From: Paractinoplanes maris | GTDB lineage: Bacteria > Actinomycetota > Actinomycetes > Mycobacteriales > Micromonosporaceae | Direction: 5' to 3' | Assembly (NCBI RefSeq): GCF_023544465.1 | Contig: NZ_JALPVL010000012.1 | Coordinates: 306,498-370,497 of the forward strand | DNA: 64,000 nucleotides | Shown: piece after piece, positions 44,884-52,096 of the stretch | How positions within the stretch are numbered: the stretch's first letter is position 1 | Layout: every line of letters starts with the position of its first letter | The notes under the pieces: generated by a model | What the model saw: the letters and a program-made list of their open reading frames with translations, nothing else | The model's database searches: none | What the model was told of the DNA's origin: nothing | Translations under genes and position numbers: made by a program

Positions 44884-45777
44884 GTGACGGATCAGCGGAC
44901 AGGCGTCGTGGTGATCACCTGGCAGCGGCGCGACGAAGCGGTGGCAGCGGTGCGGCGGCTGCGGGAGCTGCCCGAGCAGCCCCCGATCGTGCTGGTGGAC
45001 AACGGCTCGACCGACGGCACGGCGCAAGCGGTGCGCGAGCAGTTCCCCGAGGTCGACGTCGTGGCGCTGACCACGAACCAGGGGGCGGTGGGCCGCAACA
45101 TCGGCGTCGCCCGCCTGCGCACCCCCTATGTGGCCTTCTGCGACGACGACACCTGGTGGGAGCCGGGCTCGCTGACCCGGGCGGCCGACGTCCTCGACGA
45201 GTTCCCGCGGCTGGCCCTGCTCAACGCGCGGATCGTGGTGGAGCCGGCCGGGGTCGACGACCCGATCGTCGAGGAGCTGCGCGACTCGCCGGTGCCCGGC
45301 CCCGACTGGCTGCCCGGCCCGGCGCTGGGCAGCTTCCTGGCCGGCGCCTCGGTGGTCCGGCGCGAGGCCTTCGAAGGGGCCGGCGGTTTCAGCGAGCGGC
45401 TCTGGCTCGGCGGCGAGGAGGAGTTGCTGGCCACCGACCTGCTGAGCTCGGGCTGGGAGTTGTGCTACCTCGAAGATCTGGTGGTGCACCACCGCGCGTC
45501 GGTGCTGCGCGACGCCACCCACCGGCGGCGGGTCGGCCTGCGCAACACACTCTGGTTCACCTGGCTGCGCCGGCCGCTGGTCCCGGCCGTACGCCGGAGT
45601 GTCTTCCTGGCTCGCACGGTGCCCCACGACCGCGTCTCGGCGCTGGCCGTCTGGGACGCGGTGCGCGGGCTGCCGTGGCTGGTGACCGCCCGGCAGCCGC
45701 GCCCCGCCGATGTCGAGGCGCGGCTGGCCGGGTTGGACGAGACTCAGCGCCGCTCCCGAGCCCGCCGCTATGTCTGA
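44884..45777 (+). CDS. family 2 glycosyltransferase
   Basis: A 297-residue GT-A fold enzyme. It starts TGVVVITWQRRDEAVAAV, has VLVDNGSTDGT (near 32), and the metal-binding FCDDDTWW (DXD-type). The acceptor side has GAGGFSERLWLGGEEELLATDL (catalytic Glu/Asp motif) and YLEDLVVHH. No membrane segment is seen. GTG at 44884 is chosen rather than ATG at 44851 because the latter sits in a 12-bp hairpin. It probably decorates a cell-wall polymer or glycolipid; donor and acceptor are unknown. Confidence 0.88.
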   Translation: MTDQRTGVVVITWQRRDEAVAAVRRLRELPEQPPIVLVDNGSTDGTAQAVREQFPEVDVVALTTNQGAVGRNIGVARLRTPYVAFCDDDTWWEPGSLTRAADVLDEFPRLALLNARIVVEPAGVDDPIVEELRDSPVPGPDWLPGPALGSFLAGASVVRREAFEGAGGFSERLWLGGEEELLATDLLSSGWELCYLEDLVVHHRASVLRDATHRRRVGLRNTLWFTWLRRPLVPAVRRSVFLARTVPHDRVSALAVWDAVRGLPWLVTARQPRPADVEARLAGLDETQRRSRARRYV

Positions 45778-46148
45778 GGAAGCGGGCCCGGGCGCGGCTC
45801 CGAGACGTGCGCGGTGACGATCCGCCATCCCTCGGGCAGCCGCACCCACGTCTGCGACTGGCGGCCCAGCACCTCGCTGCCCGGATAGCCGAACAGCGTG
45901 TTCACCACGGCCACATTTCCGCCGTACGCCTGAATGCTGGTGTCCTTGAGACGCCGGCCGGGCGGCAGCGGCGGCTGCGCGAGCCGCCACCGCCGCTGCT
46001 CGGCCAGGCCGATCTGCTGGTCGGCCAGGCCGTAGCGGACGGCGTCCTCGGCGAAGAACCCGATGATCGCGTCGACATCGTTGCGGACCAGAGCCTTCTC
46101 GTACGCCTCGAAGGCCGCGCCGACCTCCGCCATGACATCCGCTTCCAC
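45768..46148 (-). CDS. AtzH/HpxZ-like NTF2-fold protein
   Basis: A 126-residue NTF2-like protein of the DUF3225 group (AtzH, HpxZ). Its family signature is ...AFEAYEKALVRNDVDAIIGFFAEDAVRYG and QTWVRLPEGWRIVTAHVSEP. Related genes stand next to allophanate and oxalurate hydrolases. It is the last gene of the minus-strand catabolic operon and lies 24 bp after the permease stop. It overlaps the convergent glycosyltransferase by 10 bp. Probably non-enzymatic or auxiliary. An ATG at residue 6 is an alternative start. Confidence 0.85.
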   Translation of the reverse strand: MEADVMAEVGAAFEAYEKALVRNDVDAIIGFFAEDAVRYGLADQQIGLAEQRRWRLAQPPLPPGRRLKDTSIQAYGGNVAVVNTLFGYPGSEVLGRQSQTWVRLPEGWRIVTAHVSEPRPGPLPQT

Positions 46149-46172
46149 GTCTTCCCCTTCGTTCGGCGATCG

Positions 46173-47795
46173 TCAGGAGACCGCGGTCTCCGGTTGCCGC
46201 GGAGCCGGCACCCCACCCTCGGGCGCCTCGGTGAAGGCGTTGCCCTCGAAGGTCTCCACCTCGTCCTTGTCCGGCACCCGGGGCGTCGGCTTGGTCAGTG
46301 CGAACAACACGCAGACCACGGTGAGGAACAGGTAGCCGAGCGACACCTGCCCGTCCGCGTTCCACTGCACCTTCTCGGCGTGGATCAGACCGATGAAGCT
46401 GAGCACCGCGCCCGACCCGGCGAACACCGCCGCGTGCCAGAAGCGCTTGTCGATGATGAAGGCGACGATCGCCCCCAGCACCAGGCCGGCCAGGATGGCG
46501 CCTTCGCCGAGCGTCTTGAGGCCGTCGTAGACGACGCCGGCGCCGGCCAGCGCCCCGGTGCCGACCTCGGCCGCCGTCGTGCCGGCGGCCGCCAGCGTGT
46601 TGTCCATCTGGCCGGTGGCCCACGAGGCGATGTTGGGGATGAGGGCCGCGACCACCGCCGCCGCGTGCGCCCGGGGAGTCGCCTGGAACGCCTGAGCGCC
46701 GATCAGCAGGCCGATGTAGAGCAGGATGGGCACGATCGCGGCCGTCGGGAAGATCGCCCCGAGCAGGCCGAACAGCCCGAAGAAGCAGAGCAGCGCGATC
46801 ACCACGCCGGTCGCCATCGAGTAGCCGGTGCGGCCGCCCGCGGCCTTCCAGCCGGGGTGCCCGACATAGACGGCCGGCGGGAACGGCGAGCCGAGGCAGG
46901 AGCCGATCACCGCGCCGGCCCCGTCGGCCAGCAGCACGCTGCGCAGGTTGTACCGGTCACCGGCGGTGGCCGCGCTCTCCACGTTGGTCATCGCCTCGGT
47001 GAAGTTGTAGACGCCCAGCGGGATCGCGGTGGCCAGCAGCGGGGCCATGTCGCGCAGGCCGTCGACCAGCAGGTCGAACTTGAGGTGCGGGAAGGCGAAC
47101 GCGATGTCCCGGGCGGCCGAGGTCACGTCGGGCACCGACATGGCGCCGCCGATCCACCCGATCGCCGTGCCGACCAGCAGCGCGGCCAGCCCGATGGGGA
47201 AGTTGAACGGCAGCCGGATGTCGGTCAGCAGCCCGATCAGCAACAGGCCGAAGACCGGCAGGGCGATCCAGGCGTAGTTCCACATGTTGCCGGCCGGGTT
47301 CATCGAGATGAACGTGATCGAGATGCCGGCCAGCGTGCCCAGCAGCGCCGCCCGCGGCGTGTACTTGCGGATGTACGGGCCGACGAACGCGCCGATCAGC
47401 ACGATCACCCCGATGATGAACGCCCAGGCGATGCCGGCCGTCCACGCCCGTACCGCGTTCCCGGTGGTCAGATAGATCGGCAGCATGATCACGAAGATCA
47501 CGATGAACATGTGCGGCACGCTCGGGCCGTACGGCAGGGCGGTGACGTCGCTCCGGCCCTCCTTGGCGGCCAGCCGCCGGGCCAGCCAGGTGTAATACAC
47601 GTTGCCGGCGACCAGGGCGACGCCGAGCGCGGGCAGGATGACCCCGAAGACGTCCGACGCCGGCATCTGAATGACCCCGATGCACAGTGCGGTGAGGGTG
47701 AGGACGTTGACCAGCACGTTGACGCCGAAGCCGAAGAAGGCGTTGGTGTCCCCGCGAACCCAGAACGGAAGTCTTGCCGCAGCGGTGGTCGTCAT
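46173..47795 (-). CDS. NCS2/AzgA-like permease
   Basis: A 540-residue protein with about 12-14 hydrophobic segments. The N-terminus (WVRGDTNAFFGFGVNVLVNVLTLTALCIGVIQMP), the segment EAMTNVESAATAGDRYNLRSVLLADGAGAVIGSCLGSPFPPAVYVGHPGWKAAGGRTGYS and the overall length resemble xanthine/uracil/AzgA-type nucleobase transporters. Position between the hydrolases and AtzH suggests uptake of biuret, triuret or a related ureide. ATG at 47793-47795 overlaps the preceding hydrolase stop. The substrate is inferred from context only. Confidence 0.88.
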   Translation of the reverse strand: MTTTAAARLPFWVRGDTNAFFGFGVNVLVNVLTLTALCIGVIQMPASDVFGVILPALGVALVAGNVYYTWLARRLAAKEGRSDVTALPYGPSVPHMFIVIFVIMLPIYLTTGNAVRAWTAGIAWAFIIGVIVLIGAFVGPYIRKYTPRAALLGTLAGISITFISMNPAGNMWNYAWIALPVFGLLLIGLLTDIRLPFNFPIGLAALLVGTAIGWIGGAMSVPDVTSAARDIAFAFPHLKFDLLVDGLRDMAPLLATAIPLGVYNFTEAMTNVESAATAGDRYNLRSVLLADGAGAVIGSCLGSPFPPAVYVGHPGWKAAGGRTGYSMATGVVIALLCFFGLFGLLGAIFPTAAIVPILLYIGLLIGAQAFQATPRAHAAAVVAALIPNIASWATGQMDNTLAAAGTTAAEVGTGALAGAGVVYDGLKTLGEGAILAGLVLGAIVAFIIDKRFWHAAVFAGSGAVLSFIGLIHAEKVQWNADGQVSLGYLFLTVVCVLFALTKPTPRVPDKDEVETFEGNAFTEAPEGGVPAPRQPETAVS

Positions 47796-48472
47796 TTCTG
47801 CTCCTCGGAGGCTGCGATGGCCGCGATCACGGTGGGGGAGTCGGCGACCCAGCCGAAGATGCCGCCCTGCGCGGCGATCATCTCCAGCCCGACGCGCTGG
47901 AACTCGGGAAAGTAGGAGCCGACGCAGTCGGCCAGGACGAGGCACTCGTAGCCGCGGTCGTTCGCCTCGCGGACAGTGGTGTGCACACACACCTCGGTGG
48001 TGACGCCGGTGACGATCAGCCGGGTGATACCGAACTTGTCGAGGATCTCCTGCAGGTCGGTGGCGTAAAAGGCACCCTTGCCCGGCTTGTCCAGCACCAC
48101 CTCGCCGTCGACCGGCGCCAGCTCGTCGACGATGTCGTGGCCGTACTCGCCGCGGATCAGGATGCGACCGAACGCGCCTGGGTCGCCGATCCGCTGGGAC
48201 GGGAGTCCGCGCCGGAGCTTGGCCGGCGGGCAGTCGGACAGGTCCGGCTCGTGTCCCTCCCGGGTGTGGATGATCGGCAGGCCCTCGGCCCGCCACGCCG
48301 CCATCAGCGCGGCCAGCGGCTCGATGGTGCGGCTGAGCTGGGACACGTCGTTGCCCAGGCTCTCGCCGAAGCCGCCGGGCAGAAGGAAGTCGCGCTGCAT
48401 GTCGATGACGAGCAGGGCGGTGGTGTCCTGGTCGAAGGTGAAAGGGGCCGGCATTGCGTCGACAGTCGGCAT
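47792..48472 (-). CDS. isochorismatase-fold cysteine hydrolase (BiuH paralogue, triuret-hydrolase candidate)
   Basis: A 226-residue amidohydrolase of the cysteine hydrolase family. The triad is visible as Asp24 (LLVIDMQRDF), Lys129 or Lys132 (LDKPGKGAFY) and Cys162 (TGVTTEVCVHTT). It shares HTREGHEPDLSD, PAKLRRG and REANDRGYECLVL with the neighbouring BiuH-like protein, but its N-terminus and the region after DFL differ. In known systems a BiuH relative (TrtA) cleaves triuret to carboxybiuret; a paralogue next to BiuH would fit that role, but this is inference. Confidence 0.85.
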   Translation of the reverse strand: MPTVDAMPAPFTFDQDTTALLVIDMQRDFLLPGGFGESLGNDVSQLSRTIEPLAALMAAWRAEGLPIIHTREGHEPDLSDCPPAKLRRGLPSQRIGDPGAFGRILIRGEYGHDIVDELAPVDGEVVLDKPGKGAFYATDLQEILDKFGITRLIVTGVTTEVCVHTTVREANDRGYECLVLADCVGSYFPEFQRVGLEMIAAQGGIFGWVADSPTVIAAIAASEEQK

Positions 48473-48485
48473 TCTCAGACCGCCT

Positions 48486-49211
48486 TCAGTCCGTTGTCCG
48501 GGCGGGGTGGGGTGGGACGGACGGCTCCGTTGCCGCGATCACGTCGTCCGAGGTGGCGACGCAGCCGAAGACGCCGCCCTGCATGGTGACCATGTGCAGA
48601 GCGGCGGTGTGGTTGGACGGATCGGTGGCGCCGGTGCAGTCGCTGAGGATCAGGCACTCGTAACCGCGGTCGTTGGCCTCGCGCATCGTGGTGTGCACGC
48701 AGACGTCCGTCGTGATCCCGGTCAGGATGATGTGCGTGATGCCGTGCGTCCGCAGGACCAGGTCGAGGTTGGTGGCATAGAAGGCGCCCTTGCCGGGCTT
48801 GTCGATCAGCACCTCGCCGGGAACCGGGGCGACCTCGGGCACGATCTCCCAGCCCGGCTCGCCCTTGACCAGGATCCGGCCGCACGGCCCGTCCGCGCCG
48901 ATCTCGGCGCCGATCTGCGCCGAGCGCCAGCGCTTGTTGGCCGGCAGGTCGGACAGGTCGGGGTCGTGTCCCTCCCGGGTGTGGATCACCAGCATGCCCA
49001 GCGTCCGCACGTGCTCGAGCAGCTTGGCGGTGGCCGGCAGCCCGGCCCGGGTCAGCTCGATGTCGTAGCCCATCGAGTCGACGTAGCCGCCCTTGCCGCA
49101 GAAGTCGACCTGCCAGTCGATGCAGATGAGCGCCGTCCTCGACACCTCAACGGTGCCGTCGTACGGCCAGAGGTAGGGGTTTGCCTTGACCGGTCCGATG
49201 CGTGCGGTCAT
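48486..49211 (-). CDS. biuH: biuret amidohydrolase-like cysteine hydrolase
   Basis: A 241-residue isochorismatase-fold enzyme with Asp32 (ICIDWQVDFCGKGGYVD), Lys138/141 (LIDKPGKGAF) and nucleophile Cys171 (TGITTDVCVHTTMREAN). The strings GKGGYVDSMGYD, HTREGHDPDLSDLPANKRWRS and GEPGWEIVPE closely match the BiuH sequence as I remember it from Rhizobium. BiuH converts biuret to allophanate plus ammonia. Its stop lies 13 bp before the second hydrolase, and its ATG overlaps the stop of the allophanate hydrolase gene, which fits sequential catabolism. Confidence 0.85.
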   Translation of the reverse strand: MTARIGPVKANPYLWPYDGTVEVSRTALICIDWQVDFCGKGGYVDSMGYDIELTRAGLPATAKLLEHVRTLGMLVIHTREGHDPDLSDLPANKRWRSAQIGAEIGADGPCGRILVKGEPGWEIVPEVAPVPGEVLIDKPGKGAFYATNLDLVLRTHGITHIILTGITTDVCVHTTMREANDRGYECLILSDCTGATDPSNHTAALHMVTMQGGVFGCVATSDDVIAATEPSVPPHPARTTD

Positions 49212-50791
49212 GAATTCGGTCCTTCCGAGCGATAGTTCCGCCAGCCGCCGCTGGCAGTGATGTCTTTCGCGCCGGTCGCCGCGTACGCCTCGCAGAGGAA
49301 CCCGGTGACCTCGGTGCCGTCGTCCAGGGCGATCCGGCCGAGCGACAGCGGCGCCGCGATGCCGGCCAGGAAGCCACCGACCTGTGCGGCCGGCAGTTGC
49401 CAGAGCTCCAGGTCGATCGACTCGCCGGTGCCGTCCCGGACCAGCCCGGGAGCGCCGGTGGGCAGGTGATAGAGGCGGTAGAAGGGTGCGGTGCGGGCGG
49501 CACCGACGAGCGTGGCGCCCCGGTCGAGCAGGTCGCCGTTGCGCGGCTCGCCACTCAGGTGCAGTCCGACGACCGCGAGGAGCACGGTGTCGTCGACCGG
49601 CCGGGACCGGGCCAGCAGGGCGAGCGTGTCGTCACTGAAGGCTGGTCCGAAGAGGGTGATCGACGCCGGTCGCCCGTCCTCGGTGAAGCCGTTGGGCACG
49701 GTCACCGCGGCCATGTCGAGCAGATTGGCGAACTGGGTATATCGACCGAGCGTGAGATTGCGGCCGATCGGGTCCTCGTCGATCTCACTGTGCGTGAAGG
49801 TGGTGCCGATGGTCGGAAGCGCCAGGACGTCGATCCGCTCCCACATGCGGCCGGCCGCCGCCTTCAACTCCTGCAGGCGATGCTGAGCCCGGAAAGCATC
49901 GGCGGCCGAGAAGCCGTACCCGGTCTCGAGGACAGCTCTGGTCACGGGCAGCACGGAATCCGGGTGCCCGGCCAGGAACTCACCGAGGTCGGCGAGCCGC
50001 TCGGCCACCCAGGGGCCGCGATACAGAAGGTCACCAGCCTCCAGTAACGCTCCGATGTCGACCGTCACGTCCCCGGTGAACCGCGCGAACGCCTTCTCCT
50101 GCCCCGCGTCCCCGAAGAAATCAAGAGCTTCCGGTACGCCGATCCGGGGCTCCGCGAGAAGCGGCCTCCGCCCTTCCCGCGACCACGGATCTTCCGGTAC
50201 GCGGCCCCGCGCGACCCGCATCACCCGGTCGGCCGTGGGCACGTCCCGGGCGAACACCGAGACACAGTCGAGCGAGCGGCAGGCCGGCACCACCCCGAGC
50301 GTGCTGAGCAGTCCGCGGGTCGGCTTGATGCCGACGATGCCGTTGAGCGCGGCCGGCACCCGGCCCGACCCGGCGGTGTCCGTGCCGAGCGCGAAGTCCA
50401 CCGTCCCGTCGGCCACCGCGACGGCCGACCCGGAGCTGGACCCGCCGGAGATGAGCCCGCCCCCGAAGACGCTCTCCGGCCGGCCGTAGGGCGAGCGCGT
50501 CCCGGTCAGCCCGGTGGCGAACTGGTCGAGGTTCGTCTTGCCGGCCACGACCGCACCCGCGTCGATCAGCCGCTGCACGACCGGGGCGTTCCGTTCCGGG
50601 GTGTACGCGAAGTCGGCGCAGGCCGCGGTGGTCGGCAGCCCTGCCACGTCGATGTTGTCCTTGACCGCGAACGACAGTCCGGCCAGCGGCAGCCGGGGAT
50701 CGACCTGCTCGGCCCGCTCCCGCAGCTCCCCGGCGGTGAACCGGCTGATCCAGACGCCTTCGTTTTCGCTCACATCGTCGATTGTCGACAA
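49208..50791 (-). CDS. atzF: allophanate hydrolase-type amidase (AtzF-like)
   Basis: A 527-residue Ser-Ser-Lys amidase. The catalytic Lys is in FAVKDNIDVAG (near 45), the cis-Ser in LISGGSSSGSAVAVA, the nucleophile Ser in GTDTAGSGRVPAAL (near 145). A C-terminal ~110-residue domain (PAQVGGFLAGIAAPLSLGRIALDDGTEVTGFLCEAYAATGAKDIT) matches the second domain of AtzF/urea amidolyase allophanate hydrolase. It is shorter than AtzF (about 600 residues). It cleaves allophanate to CO2 and ammonia. First codon is TTG (50789-50791), with GTG six codons on as alternative, both overlapping or near a palindromic operator. Confidence 0.9.
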   Translation of the reverse strand: MSTIDDVSENEGVWISRFTAGELRERAEQVDPRLPLAGLSFAVKDNIDVAGLPTTAACADFAYTPERNAPVVQRLIDAGAVVAGKTNLDQFATGLTGTRSPYGRPESVFGGGLISGGSSSGSAVAVADGTVDFALGTDTAGSGRVPAALNGIVGIKPTRGLLSTLGVVPACRSLDCVSVFARDVPTADRVMRVARGRVPEDPWSREGRRPLLAEPRIGVPEALDFFGDAGQEKAFARFTGDVTVDIGALLEAGDLLYRGPWVAERLADLGEFLAGHPDSVLPVTRAVLETGYGFSAADAFRAQHRLQELKAAAGRMWERIDVLALPTIGTTFTHSEIDEDPIGRNLTLGRYTQFANLLDMAAVTVPNGFTEDGRPASITLFGPAFSDDTLALLARSRPVDDTVLLAVVGLHLSGEPRNGDLLDRGATLVGAARTAPFYRLYHLPTGAPGLVRDGTGESIDLELWQLPAAQVGGFLAGIAAPLSLGRIALDDGTEVTGFLCEAYAATGAKDITASGGWRNYRSEGPNS

Positions 50792-50792
50792 T
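50781..50792. promoter_or_regulatory. candidate FCD-GntR operator palindrome
   Basis: ATTGTCGACAAT is a perfect 12-bp palindrome whose core fits the T-N-G-T...A-C-N-A pattern of FadR/FCD-type GntR operators. It overlaps the first codon of the allophanate hydrolase gene and lies 48 bp from the end of the GntR gene. A CAGAAT -10-like box is 1-2 bp upstream. The regulator probably blocks the start of the structural operon. Confidence 0.6.
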
Positions 50793-50840
50793 TCTGTTTC
50801 GGCGAAAGCCGCGCTTTGTAACGGCGCGATTTCCCTTGGC

Positions 50841-51476
50841 TCACTGCAGGTAGGTGCGGGCGCCGTGCGCGCTCAGAGCTTCGAGTACGGCGGTGGTGTC
50901 GCCCCGTTCGACGGCCGCGAAGAGCCGCTCGTGCCGCACCACACCGTCCTCGGCCCGGGCCACCTCGGCCTCCCGCCGCAGGTTCACCGCCATGTAGAGC
51001 TGGATGCGCACCAGCACCGAGCCGTAGATCTCGGCCAACTGCCGGTTGCCGCTCAGCGCGACCACCTCGGTGTGGAACCGGCGGTGCGCGTTGGCCAGCT
51101 CGAGCCGGTCACCGGCCTCGGTGGCCGCGCTCATCACCTCGAGCGCCGCCCGCAACCCGGTCAGATCGGGATCGGCCGGAATGGCCGCGACGGCGTGCCG
51201 TTCCAAAACGTCGCGCACCTCGTACAGCTCCCGCACGTCGTCGTCGGAGAGCGTCGCCACCCGCGCCCCGCGCCGCGGAATGTGCTCGACGAGCCCCTGC
51301 TGGACGAGCAGCCGCATGGCTTCCCGCAGCGGCGCCCGGCTGATCCCGAGCCGGCGCGTCAGCTGCTCCTCGACGAGGCGCTCACCCGGATCGGTGCGCC
51401 CGCTGAGGATCTCGCCGCGAAGGCGCTCGACGGCGAGCTCGACGAGGCTGTACGTCTGAAGCTCCCCGGTGTTCAC
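50841..51476 (-). CDS. GntR/FCD-family transcriptional regulator
   Basis: A 211-residue dimeric repressor/activator. Winged helix: LAVERLRGEILSGRTDPGERLVEEQLTRRLGISRAPLREAMRLLVQQGLVEHIPRRGARVATL (residues ~13-75), the standard GntR wHTH. The rest is an all-helical FCD domain (YEVRDVLERHAV; HRRFHTEVVALSGN with candidate metal His). It is first of the minus-strand set and likely responds to an intermediate such as biuret or allophanate. GTG start; CAGACT 6 nt upstream may be a leaderless -10. Confidence 0.93.
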   Translation of the reverse strand: MNTGELQTYSLVELAVERLRGEILSGRTDPGERLVEEQLTRRLGISRAPLREAMRLLVQQGLVEHIPRRGARVATLSDDDVRELYEVRDVLERHAVAAIPADPDLTGLRAALEVMSAATEAGDRLELANAHRRFHTEVVALSGNRQLAEIYGSVLVRIQLYMAVNLRREAEVARAEDGVVRHERLFAAVERGDTTAVLEALSAHGARTYLQ

Positions 51477-51566
51477 GCGACGAGTCTGCCAGCCCCCGCG
51501 CCGCGCCGTCGGCGCCGTCGTCCGTTTTTGTCGTCGCGGCGCGGCCGTCGTTGGCGGGGGTCGGTC

Positions 51567-51683
51567 TCAGCCGCGGTCGGGTTTGTCGTCGTGGCGTCGT
51601 CGTCCCTCGCGCACGCTCGGCAACACCGCCACCAGGATCATGACCACCCCGATGACGATGAGCGCGGTCCACAGCACGGTCAT
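51567..51683 (-). CDS. 38-residue membrane microprotein
   Basis: A short gene: ATG at 51681-51683, TGA at 51567-51569. It encodes one membrane helix (TVLWTALIVIGVVMILVAVLP) and a basic cytosolic tail (SVREGRRRHDDKPDRG). The topology is that of many bacterial microproteins. TAGCCT lies exactly 6 nt before the ATG, the leaderless spacing seen at several other genes here, which supports reality. It is 90 bp upstream of the GntR gene on the same strand; function unknown. Confidence 0.6.
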   Translation of the reverse strand: MTVLWTALIVIGVVMILVAVLPSVREGRRRHDDKPDRG

Positions 51684-52096
51684 CGTGCGAGGCTAGCGCC
51701 GGTCACCCCACCGTGGCGTCCGGGACGGATCCGCCGTCGTGCGCCATCCGCGCAAACAACCCGCCACCACACGTGCCGCCCCGAAGTTGATCGCCGTGCG
51801 TGGCCCTGACCTGAACCCACAGTGCGATTTAAGGCAGCCCTAATAGACGGACATCAAACTCGGCACTAAATTTTCCCCGGGTCTGGAGCGCAAGCTTCCA
51901 GAAGCTCGGCCTCGGCACTCAAGCTGGCCGAGACGCGCGGCGCTGGGTGGCGGCCCGGCGCCGCGCCCCGATCCGGCCAAGTCGGACTCCAGGTCACGAA
52001 CGTCTCGCCATCCGTCATTCGTGGTATAGCGGCGGACGATGCACGTCACTACGGTCTTCCACCACGCCTGATGTCGTGCCGGACCCTGGAGAGCCT
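51684..52096 (+). other. 413-bp intergenic region upstream of HD-GHKL gene
   Basis: Holds no convincing gene. It contains an AT-rich stretch (51826-51876, with ACTAAATTTT) that may be promoter-like, and three tandem stem-loops at 51882-51965 listed separately. A further AT-rich spot (GTGGTATAGCG near 52020-52030) could be a -10 for the downstream gene. No -35 box was convincing. Confidence 0.5.
51882..51965 (+). other. three tandem hairpins upstream of HD-GHKL gene
   Basis: Hairpin 1: CTGG-AGC-GCAA-GCT-T-CCAG (51883-51901, one bulge, GCAA tetraloop). Hairpin 2: CTCGGCC/GGCCGAG (51905-51932). Hairpin 3: CGCGGCGC/GCGCCGCG (51936-51965). They form an 84-nt block ending 131 bp before the start codon. 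Possibly a structured 5' leader, small RNA or terminator. High GC makes chance hairpins common, so the weight is moderate. Confidence 0.4.
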
